Origin: Ridgeia piscesae
Taxonomy: Eukaryota; Annelida; Polychaeta; Sabellida; Siboglinidae
DNA length: 64,000 nucleotides
Direction of reading: 5' to 3'
Assembly: GCA_025642075.2 (NCBI GenBank)
Contig: JAODUO010000148.1
Coordinates: 146,501 to 210,500, forward strand
In this document: one piece after another, positions 55,201 through 64,000 of the stretch
Layout of the letters: every line of letters starts with the position of its first letter
Position numbering within the stretch: position 1 is the stretch's first letter
Program-made: the position numbers and the translations under genes
The notes under the pieces: generated by a model
Told to the model about the DNA's origin: nothing
What the model saw: the letters and a program-made list of their open reading frames with translations, nothing else
The model's database searches: none

Positions 55201-58200
55201 AATGAAATCAGTAGAATCTATCATTAAATAGAATGTGTTGCTTATTTTAAAGAATTTATCAAAATGCAAACTGCTGTGTAACTTAGGACATCATTTCTGT
55301 GACACTTGAGTGAAATTGAACGTGTACCGATGATGCATCCTGGTTTTCAATATGAAAAATAACTATTAATGAATACATTTATTTTAAAGAGCAAAATCTG
55401 GGTTATAGGCTGGTAAGAATGTTAGCAAAACAGTCTGTGACCTACGGAATGTGTTGTCTTTGCCAGAATGTGTGTGGACAATTTTTGTTGTGACTTAATT
55501 ATCAATGACTCAATGTGGCTTCACTCCTGTCTGGTAAATAGAAGTAGTATTGAGGAGGGAATGTAAAAAAATGTAGTCCTTGATACTGAGAACAGTTTAG
55601 TATGATATGTAGATGTATAGAGAAGCATGAGTGAAAGACGACAGGAGGGGGGAGGAAGATGGAGGAGAGAGAAGAGAGGGAGAACAGGTAGAATATGATA
55701 TAATGAAGGTGTGAGAGATAGGATACAATTGAGAGAGTGAAGGAGACATGACATGATGAAAAGCAAAGCAGGCCTCACAAAGAGGTGTAGGAAGAATTAT
55801 ACATTAAAGGCGAGAAGGCCATGCTTATTAAAACACAAACCGTACTTATAATTAAATTGTTTTACAACATTTTGTGTAAATTGTTCAGTGTTCAATATAA
55901 TATTACATCCATGTGACTCATTCTCAGTGTCAACAATGGCCTTGATGGTAGATATGTCCTTGTTTGCAGATTGTTCATCGCGACGTTGGTGACGGCCATT
56001 GCAGGCGCCATCATCATAGTCTCTCTGTGTCTTATGCAGTTTGTCGCTTACTTCACAGACAGAAATAGTGGCAGTCTCCTCCAGCAGTACCGAGGTATTT
56101 GCGGCTTTATTATGGGGCATAATGACACCTACCCGGTACTCTTTAGCACTTTATGATTCCAATCAGGTCCGGAGTCCTTCATTGATTTCATGCACGCATG
56201 CATAGCCATGGATTTTTGTTTTTCCCTCCATGAGTAATGCTGTACCGGTGTGTGATGTGTGAGAGATGACCCATTCGATTGAGCCGTGAAAAACATCTTC
56301 TAACTGGCAGAGAAGTGCTAAGGGGGCAGTCATTATTTAGTTAATGTTGACCTATTTTTAATGACATTTTGATAACTGTTTGTCCACTGCTCATGCTAAC
56401 ATGTACTACATGATAGTATAATTATACTGATGACAGTTTTGACAAGAAATTATGAAAGCATTATGACTTATATTTATGTCTGTTGAGATCATTACCTGTG
56501 GATTTCATTAGTGTATATATCTTTACAGTCAAAGTAACTTTAACATGGTCTTTCTCCAATAGAGACAGTTACTATCACATCTAGCTGTGTTGAACACGTG
56601 CTAGTCTTTGTATGTTTTTGAAAAATTTTACTTCTAGAAAAATGTGAAATTTAAGAAGTGCAGAATTAAATAGGGTATGATGCTTTCTCTTCTGGTTTTG
56701 CCATAGATGCGCTGGCCTTGCCAACTAGTTCTACAGGCAATGTGACTGTGATGTCCACACCTCCTCCTGTCTCTATCACCACAGCAGGTAGGTAACTTGT
56801 CACACACAGGTCTCTCCTGTCTCTGTCACCACAGCAGGTGGGTAACTTCTCACACACAGTCTCTCCTGTCTCTGTCACCACAGCAGGTGGGTAACTTCTC
56901 ACACACAGTCTCTCCTGTCTCTATCACACAGCAGGTGGGTAACTTCTCACACACGTCCTCCTGTCTCTATCACCACAGCAGGTAGGTAACTTCTCACACA
57001 CGGTCTCTCCTGTCTCTATCACCACAGCAGGTGGGTAACTTCTCACACACAGTCTCTCCTGTCTCTATCACCACAGCAGGTGGGTAACTTCTCACACACA
57101 GTCTCTCCTGTCTCTATCACCACAGCAGGTGGGTAACTTCTCACACACAGTCTCTCCTGTCTCTATCACCACAGCAGGTGGGTAACTTGTCACACACGGT
57201 CTCTCCTGTCTCTATCACCACAGCAGGTGGGTAACTTCTCACACACAGTCTCTCCTGTCTCTGTCACCACAGCAGGTGGGTAACTTCTCACACACAGTCT
57301 CTCCTGTCTCTGTCACCACAGCAGGTGGGTAACTTCTCACACGCAGTCTCTCCTGTCTCTATCACCACAGCAGGTGGGTAACTTCTCACACGCAGTCTCT
57401 CCTGTCTCTATCACCACAGCAGGTGGGTAACTTCTCACACACAGTCTCTCCTGTCTCTATCACCACAGCAGGTGGGTAACTTCTCACACACAGTCTCTCC
57501 TGTCTCTATCACCACAGCAGGTGGGTAACTTCTCACACACAGTCTCTCCTGTCTCTATCACCCCAGCAGGTGGGTAACTTCTCACACACAGTCTCTCCTG
57601 TCTCTATCACACAAGCAGGTGGGTAACTTCTCACACACAGTCTCTCCTGTCTCTATCACCACAGCAGGTGGGTAACTTCTCACACACAGTCTCTCCTGTC
57701 TCTATCACCACAGCAGGTGGGTAACTTCTCACACACAGTCTCTCCTGTCTCTATCACCACAGCAGGTGGGTAACTTCTCACACACAGTCTCTCCTGTCTC
57801 TATCACCACAGCAGGTGGGTAACTTCTCACACACAGTCTCTCCTGTCTCTATCACCACAGCAGGTGGGTAACTTCTCACACACAGTCTCTCCTGTCTCTA
57901 TCACACAAGCAGGTGGGTAACTTCTCACACACAGTCTCTCCTGTCTCTATCACCACAGCAGGTGGGTAACTTCTCACACACAGTCTCTCCTGTCTCTTTT
58001 CACACAGCAGGTGGGTAACTTCTCACACACAGTCTCTCCTGTCTCTATCACCCCAGCAGGTGGGTAACTTCTCACACACAGTCTCTCCTGTCTCTATCAC
58101 CACAGCAGGTGGGTAACTTCTCACACACAGTCTCTCCTGTCTCTATCACCACAGCAGGTGGGTAACTTCTCACACACAGTCTCTCCTGTCTCTATCACCA

Positions 58201-61200
58201 CAGCAGGTGGGTAACTTCTCACACACAGTCTCTCCTGTCTCTATCACCACAGCAGGTGGGTAACTTCTCACACACAGTCTCTCCTGTCTCTGTCACCACA
58301 GCAGGTGGGTAACTTCTCACACACAGTCTCTCCTGTCTCTATCACCACAGCAGGTGGGTAACTTCTCACACACAGTCTCTCCTGTCTCTATCACCACAGC
58401 AGGTAGGGTAACTTCTCACACACAGTCTCTCCTGTCTCTGTCACCACAGCAGGTGGGTAACTTCTCACACACGGTCTCTCCTGTCTCTGTCACCACAGCA
58501 GGTGGGTAACTTCTCACACACAGTCTCTCCTGTCTCTGTCACCACAGCAGGTGGGTAACTTCTCACACACAGTCTCTCCTGTCTCTGTCACAACAGCAGG
58601 TGGGTAACTTCTCACACGCAGTCTCTCCTGTCTCTATCACCACAGCAGGTAGGGGAACTTCTCACACACAGTCTCTCCTGTCTCTATCACCACAGCAGGT
58701 GGGTAACTTCTCACACACAGTCTCTCCTGTCTCTATCACCACAGCAGGTGGTAACTTCTCACACACAGTCTCTCCTGTCTCTATCACCAAGCAGGTGGGT
58801 AACTTCTCACACACAGTCTCTCCTGTCTTTATCACCAAGCAGGTGGGTAACTTCTCACACACAGTCTCTCCTGTCTCTATCACACAAGCAGGTGGGTAAC
58901 TTCTCACACACAGTCTCTCCTGTCTCTATCACACAGCAGGTGGGTAACTTCTCACACACAGTCTCTCCTGCTCTATCACCACAGCAGGTAGGTAACTTCT
59001 CACACACAGTCTCTCCTGTCTCTATCACCACAGCAGGTGGGTAACTTCTCACACACAGTCTCTCCTGTCTCTATCACCACAGCAGGTGGGTAACTTCTCA
59101 CACACAGTCTCTCCTGTCTTCTATCACACAAGCAGGTGGGTAACTTCTCACACACAGTCTCTCCTGTCTCTATCACACAGCAGGTGGGTAACTTCTCAAC
59201 ACAGTCTCTCCTGTCTTTATCACACAAGCAGGTGGGTAACTTCTCACACACAGTCTCTCCTGTCTCTATCACCCCAAGCAGGTGGGTAACTTCTCACACA
59301 CAGTCTCTCCTGTCTCTATCACACAAGCAGGTGGGTAACTTATCACAACAGTCTCTCCTGTCTCTATCACCAAGCAGGTGGGTAACTTATCACACACAGT
59401 CTCTCCTGTCATCACCACAGCAGGTGGGTAACTTCTCACACACAGTCTCTCCTGTCTCTATCACCACAGCAGGTGGGTAACTTCTCACACACAGTCTCTC
59501 CTGTCTCTATCACCACAGCAGGTGGGTAACTTCTCACACACAGACTCTCCTGTCTCTATCACCACAGCAGGTGGGTAACTTCTCACACACAGTCTCTCCT
59601 GTATATATCACACAAACAGGTGGGTAACTTCTCACACACAGTCTCTCCTGTCTCTATCACCACAGCAGGTGGGTAACTTCTCACACACAGTCTCTCCTGT
59701 CTCTATCACCACAGCAGGTAGGTAACTTCTCACACACAGTCTCTCCTGTCTCTATCACCACAGCAGGTGGGTAACTTCTCACACACAGTCTCTCCTGTCT
59801 CTATCACCACAGCAGGTGGGTAACTTCTCACACACAGTCTCTCCTGTCTCTATCACACAAGCAGGTGGGTAACTTCTCACACACAGTCTCTCCTGTCTCT
59901 ATCACCACAGCAGGTGGGTAACTTCTCACACACAGTCTCTCCTGTCTTTATCACACAAGCAGGTGGGTAACTTCTCACACACAGTCTCTCCTGTCTCTAT
60001 CACACAAGCAGGTGGGTAACTTCTCACACACAGTCTCTCCTGTCTCTATCACACAAGCAGGTGGGTAACTTATCACACGCAGTCTCTCCTGTCTCTATCA
60101 CCACAGCAGGTGGGTAACTTCTCACACGCAGTCTCTCCTGTCTCTATCACCACAGCAGGTGGGTAACTTCTCACACGCAGTCTCTCCTGTCTCTATCACC
60201 ACAGCAGGTGGGTAACTTCTCACACACAGTCTCTCCTGTCTCTATCACCACAGCAGGTGGGTAACTTCTCACACACAGTCTCTCCTGTCTCTATCACCAC
60301 AGCAGGTGGGTAACTTCTCACACACAGTCTCTCCTGTCTCTATCACACAAGCAGGTGGGTAACTTATCACACACAGTCTCTCCTGTCTCTATCACACAAG
60401 CAGGTGGGTAACTTATCACACGCAGTCTCTCCTGTCTCTATCACCACAGCAGGTGGGTAACTTCTCACACGCAGTCTCTCCTGTCTCTATCACCACAGCA
60501 GGTGGGTAACTTCTCACACGCAGTCTCTCATGTCTCTATCACCACAGCAGGTGGGTAACTTCTCACACGCAGTCTCTCCTGTCTCTGTCACCACAGCAGG
60601 TGGGTAACTTCACACGCAGTCTCTCCTGTCTCTGTCACCACAGCAGGTGGGTAACTTCTCACACGCAGTCTCTCCTGTCTCTGTCACCACAGCAGGTGGG
60701 TAACTTCTCACAAGCAGTCTCTCCTGTCTCTGTCACCACAGCAGGTGGGTAACTTCTCACAAGCAGTCTCTCCTGTCTCTGTCACCACAGCAGGTGGGTA
60801 ACTTCTCACAAGCAGTCTCTCCTGTCTCTGTCACCACAGCAGGCGGGTAACTTCTCACACACGGTCTCTCCTGTCTCTGTCACCACAGCAGGTGGGTAAC
60901 TTCTCACAAGCAGTCTCTCCTGTCTCTATCACCACAGCAGGTGGGTAACTTCTCACACGCAGTCTCTCCTGTCTCTGTCACCACAGCAGGTGGGTAACTT
61001 CTCACACGCAGTCTCTCCTGTCTCTGTCACCACAGCAGGTGGGTAACTTCTCACACGCAGTCTCTCCTGTCTCTGTCACCACAGCAGGTGGGTAACTTCT
61101 CACAAGCAGTCTCTCCTGTCTCTGTCACCACAGCAGGCGGGTAACTTCTCACACACGGTCTCTCCTGTCTCTGTCACCACAGCAGGTGGGTAACTTCTCA

Positions 61201-62359
61201 CACACAGTCTCTCCTGTCTTTATCACACAAGCAGGTGGGTAACTTCTCACACACAGTCTCTCCTGTCTTTATCACACAAGCAGGTGGGTAACTTCTCACA
61301 CATGGTCTCTCCTGTCTTTATCACACAAGCAGGTGGGTAACTTCTCACACACAGTCTCTCCTGTCTCTATCACACAAGCAGGTGGGTAACGTCTCACACA
61401 CGGTCTCTCCTGTCTCTATCACACAAGCAGGTGGGTAACGTCTCACACACAGTCTCTCCTGTCTCTATCACACAAGCAGGTGGGTAACGTCTCACACACA
61501 GTCTCTCCTGTCTCTATCACACAAGCAGGTGGGTAACGTCTCACACATGGTCTCTCCTGTCTCTATCACACAAGCAGGTGGGTAACGTCTCACACACGGT
61601 CTCTCCTGTCTCTATCACACAAGCAGGTGGGTAACGTCTCACACACGGTCTCTCCCCCACTGCTGCTATCACCATAGCTCTCAAACATATCAAGTTAAAA
61701 CATCATGTTGACAAGCAAATTGTATGTATCATATGTATTGTTATTGATAAAATTAATATTGCTGGCAGTAAAGATTGCTCTCAGGATTATTGCCTAATAG
61801 AAGAGGAATGGTTTGTTGTTAAAAGTTATGATCGTTTCCTTGATGTCTGTACATATACATTGAACTATTGATATGTCAATCGTCATGATCATTGAGTAAC
61901 TGTCTACAATAATGATAATTGCCTATGCAATTGTACATGTGCAGTTGGACTACTGTTATTGTTATACTAACACAGTTTTATTATCACTAAACTTGCATTT
62001 ACAATTTTATTATGTCTAATTTTATTTGTTTATTGAAAAACTCCCAGCTATTAATAGACTCCCATGTTTCAAAACATCCCATAACCAGCATGCATACTGT
62101 CTCATGATTTCTCTGTTTCCCCCTTCCAGCAAACTACAGTGGGAAGACGTCTCCAGTACCCACAGCCCAAAAGCCAGGTGAGTCTTGAGGGTATTACCCT
62201 AAAGGAAATAGTCACATATACTGTAGTCTGTGTTTGCAAATATATTTTGTATATGAACAGTATAGATTAGCTATCAACACACACATACAAACACACGTAC
62301 AACACACACACTTGGGATACACACACACACATACAACACACACACATATATGACATTCA

Positions 62360-62436
<77 letters not shown>

Positions 62437-62455
62437 CACAACACAAACACAAACA

Positions 62456-62488
<33 letters not shown>

Positions 62489-62714
62489 GGATACATAGTC
62501 TTACATACACATGTAAAAGGAGCATCACAGCAGTGATGTCCCGTGTGATGTTGTTGTACTGCATCACCTGTGTGTTGTGACCGTGCAGTGTTCCGAGTGC
62601 TGTGGGTGGTCGTATCAGACAGACTGTGGCTGGCCATGGTGATGCTGACGGCCCTGCTGGCCCTCACAGGCATGGGGCTACTGGGACACCTCCTCGGCTT
62701 CCACGTCTACCTCA
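48873..62714 (+). CDS. palmitoyltransferase, ZDHHC1/ZDHHC11 type (5' seven exons, 3' end outside window)
   Basis: Exons: 48873-49049, 54427-54611, 55042-55143, 55970-56094, 56707-56787, 62130-62177, 62589-62714. They join in phase to 281 codons plus one base. DHHC proteins transfer palmitate from CoA to cysteines of other proteins at ER/Golgi membranes. Visible: [11 protein letters not shown], diagnostic of the ZDHHC1/11 group; TM1 at about 26-45; TM2 [25 protein letters not shown]; the zinc-binding cysteine-rich domain with KHCSACNKC and the catalytic DHHC (139-142) followed by [10 protein letters not shown]3 in exon 4; a Ser/Thr/Pro-rich lumenal loop (exons 5-6); TM4 ending LLGFHVYL. An in-frame tga 9 nt before the ATG fixes the start unless a leader exon codes. 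Intron 1 is U12-type and intron 5 holds a 4.9-kb junction minisatellite. Confidence 0.93.
49325..52670. repeat. four diverged copies of an interspersed element
   Basis: Copies at about 49325-49530, 49975-50195, 51775-52030 and 52470-52670 share, in order, gtagacacacgcatg-like, aagccagttgagatgtg, aactgacaatatct, ctcctcc/tgtcc, and an end of the form acccgtccaaatgatg..ggacgggtct. All have the same orientation. The family is not identified; it could be a SINE or MITE. Confidence 0.65.
52147..52291. repeat. (GGCA)n followed by (GACA)n microsatellite
   Basis: About 25 GGCA units with one tgca interruption pass into about 11 GACA units. Confidence 0.97.
53880..54162. repeat. 19-20-bp self-complementary repeat, about 14 copies
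   Basis: Units such as actgcactacacagtgcag contain both TGCACT/ACTGCA and AGTGCA, so each unit is itself a small hairpin and the array can fold into serial stem-loops. Confidence 0.9.
54427..54611 (+). CDS. ZDHHC exon 2 (TM2, NPADPN, start of Cys-rich domain)
   Basis: [20 protein letters not shown], then [20 protein letters not shown] and [20 protein letters not shown]. It matches the PADANV..HVIEDLHCNLC segment of ZDHHC1. Ends in phase 2 before gtaaga. Confidence 0.95.
55042..55143 (+). CDS. ZDHHC exon 3 (catalytic DHHC)
   Basis: [20 protein letters not shown], then [13 protein letters not shown]. All zinc-binding Cys/His and the catalytic Cys142 are present. Acceptor is gtctccag, donor gtcagt. 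Confidence 0.97.
55144..55969 (+). other. ZDHHC intron 3
   Basis: It contains no array. A GA-rich stretch lies at about 55610-55770 on the plus strand, with no coding signal. Confidence 0.6.
55970..56094 (+). CDS. ZDHHC exon 4 (TM3)
   Basis: [20 protein letters not shown], then [20 protein letters not shown] and YR. Acceptor is tgtttgcag, donor gtattt (weak). RLF directly after the NY of exon 3 is the conserved DHHC-protein continuation. Confidence 0.93.
56095..56706 (+). other. ZDHHC intron 4
   Basis: AT-rich intron without array or recognised element. Confidence 0.6.
56707..56787 (+). CDS. ZDHHC exon 5 (Ser/Thr/Pro-rich lumenal loop)
   Basis: [20 protein letters not shown], then PVSITTA. 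It is 81 nt, phase 1-1, so skipping would keep the frame. The donor is gtaggt. The last 24 nt are the exon part of the unit amplified in the next intron. Little sequence conservation is expected in this loop. Confidence 0.8.
56764..61655. repeat. 49-bp minisatellite spanning the exon 5 donor junction, about 100 copies
   Basis: The unit is 24 exon nt (ctcctgtctctatcaccacagcag) split as exon end, plus 25 intron nt starting gtgggtaacttctcacac. Variants: cgcag or cacag, gtcacc or atcacc, acacaagcag in place of accacagcag, and gtaacgtctc in the last eight or so copies. About 58740-59420 has many small deletions. The first in-frame stop after the true donor is taa (gca ggt agg taa). Confidence 0.98.
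61660..62129 (+). other. unique end of ZDHHC intron 5
   Basis: Unique AT-rich sequence between the array and exon 6, ending in a long pyrimidine tract and cttccag. Confidence 0.7.
62130..62177 (+). CDS. ZDHHC exon 6 (lumenal loop)
   Basis: A 48-nt, phase 1-1 exon encoding [15 protein letters not shown] between cccttccag and gtgagt. It contains an NYS glycosylation sequon. Support is splice signals and phase, not conservation. Confidence 0.7.
62280..62487. repeat. (CA)n microsatellite
   Basis: CA repeats with acaaac interruptions fill most of ZDHHC intron 6. Confidence 0.97.
62589..62714 (+). CDS. ZDHHC exon 7 (TM4)
   Basis: [20 protein letters not shown], then [20 protein letters not shown] and YL. 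LLGHLLxFHxYL matches the last helix of ZDHHC1. Ends in phase 1 before gtgagt. The next exon lies outside the window. Confidence 0.93.
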
Positions 62715-62744
62715 GTGAGTACCAACACACGTGTGTGTATGTTA

Positions 62745-63200
62745 AGATGTGTTACATTAGTACATGTAGCAAATAACACACCACATGAGTACATGTGGTA
62801 ACATAACACTGTATGTGCATGAGTAGTAATATCATACACACCTTGAGAGATATGTAGTACACACCACATGAGTACATGCAGAAAACACCACATGAGTACA
62901 TGCAGAAAACTAACACAACATGAGTGCATGTAGTAAGTAACATAATACATCATATTAGTACATGTAGTAACATAATACATCATATGAATACATGAAGTAA
63001 CAACACACCACATGAGTACATGTAGTAACGTAACACCACATGAGTACATGTAATAATATTACACACCACATGAGTATGTGTAGAAACATGTTTTTTTTAC
63101 AAATCTCATGAATGTACTAACATAACACACTACATGACTATAGGAATACATGCTGTAATATAACATATCACACATACACATGTAGTAACATAACACACCA
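62745..63200. repeat. degenerate about 30-bp repeat (ZDHHC intron 7)
   Basis: Forms of acaccacatgagtacatgtagtaacataac recur about 14 times with many changes. Confidence 0.85.
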
Positions 63201-63734
63201 TCGGACTGATCTGAGTACACGTTACAGACGTCAGATTTGACAGTTCTCTGACTAGCTGCTGGTCTGGCAACATGCCAACCTGCCACGGGAAAGAAACAAT
63301 GGCTCACAGCCAAATTAGCTGGGTCTTGTAAAGACACCAAATTAGCTGTGCCTCTGAAAATCTATGAAGGTCAAGGTCAACTGGTCTTACTGCAAGATTG
63401 CCAAATACAAGACATGTTGTCACGCAGTGTACTAATAACAACATGTCCACATTGCAAGCAGTTTTAGGCAGAGCTCCAATAGTTTCATAGGAATGTCTAC
63501 TGAGATGAACTTGGGTTGTGTTGTGAAAATATGTTTGTTTATTTATTGTGAAATTAATAATTGCTTCAAGAACAATTTGAACAATACAATATAACGTAAT
63601 GTGTAATAATCTCTATTGACAAAACTGTTGTTAAGTTGCATTTCAACTACAATATAGTATCCGAAGTGAGACAGCAATATTGTTGTAAACAGATGAGATG
63701 ACCATTATAACACCTCCATGATGACACTCAGGTA

Positions 63735-63990
63735 CCTTGGTGGTTAACTTGAAGAACCTGGGTGATTAGTCAGTGATTGGCTTGGAGTATCTCAGTGAGT
63801 AGCCTGGAGTACCATTGTGATTGGCCTGGAGTATCCCAGTTAGTACAGCATGTGTAGAGACTGTAACAGTAATTGCCTGTGCTCTGGCAGTCTCACTGTC
63901 AGTGACAGTGTCAGTGTCGGTGTCACTGAGTGTGGTCATAAACCACCAGTGGTCTGTGGGTGGTGACGTTAATGACACTAACAGTGTCAC
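63735..63990. repeat. degenerate GT/AC-rich repeats with a tgtcagtg/cactgaca inverted block
   Basis: gtgattggcctggagtatc-like units (63770-63840) are followed by cactgtcagtgacagtgtcagtg with matching inverted forms to 63990. This is intron sequence; no exon is visible before the window ends. Confidence 0.6.
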
Positions 63991-64000
63991 CAGTGCCTGG

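Noticed and set aside
56797..59480. Frames with repeated [12 protein letters not shown] or CEKLPTC
   Set aside because: They are translations of the 49-bp junction array.

Overview
This is nuclear DNA of an animal. It has split protein-coding genes with canonical splice sites, long AT-rich introns, many microsatellites and minisatellites, and decayed LINE, SINE, Mutator-like, hAT-like and TA-flanked DNA elements. My best guess is an invertebrate chordate (amphioxus), mainly because minisatellites made from exon/intron junctions are, as I recall, reported from amphioxus genes ('mirage' minisatellites at the Adh locus). I cannot check that recollection. A mollusc or another invertebrate is not excluded.

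Three genes can be reconstructed exon by exon with consistent phases. (1) 6410-23956, plus strand: a complete 16-exon Na+/H+ exchanger of the NHE8 (SLC9A8) type, 634 residues. (2) 33977-29721, minus strand: a five-exon, all-phase-1 gene for a 138-residue single-pass receptor. Its one cysteine-rich module has the cysteine spacing and DxL motif of the BCMA/TACI branch of the TNF-receptor superfamily. (3) 48873-62714, plus strand: the first seven coding exons of a ZDHHC1/11-type protein S-acyltransferase. Its 3' part lies beyond the window, and a non-coding first exon may end near 45038. The three genes have no evident shared pathway.

The most striking feature is a repeated architecture. Four large intronic minisatellites are tandem copies of a real exon/intron junction: NHE8 intron 10 (49-bp unit, donor side), NHE8 intron 11 (56-bp, acceptor side), NHE8 intron 15 (84-bp, donor side) and ZDHHC intron 5 (49-bp, donor side, about 100 copies). 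The NHE8 stop-codon region is also tandemly copied into its 3' UTR. Another 1.5-kb array in NHE8 intron 5 is built of 22-bp units that each look like a 3' splice site. True splice sites therefore sit at the edge of tens of near-identical decoys. In every junction-derived intronic array, use of a decoy would give a premature stop or a frameshift. Two introns also carry clear minor-spliceosome (U12) signals: an AT-AC intron in NHE8 and a GT-AG intron in ZDHHC.

Layout: 1-6.4 kb, intergenic with paired CRE sites, hairpins and a SINE-like element; 6.4-24.2 kb, NHE8; 24.2-28.9 kb, intergenic with an orphan CRE/TATA; 28.9-34.1 kb, receptor gene; 34.1-44.6 kb, repeat- and transposon-rich intergenic block (60-bp and 18-bp arrays, MULE relic, LINE fragments, two TA-flanked elements, a long inverted repeat, microsatellites); 44.6-64 kb, ZDHHC gene with an hAT-like MITE in its first intron. 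The long open frames in the window are products of tandem repeats and are not genes.
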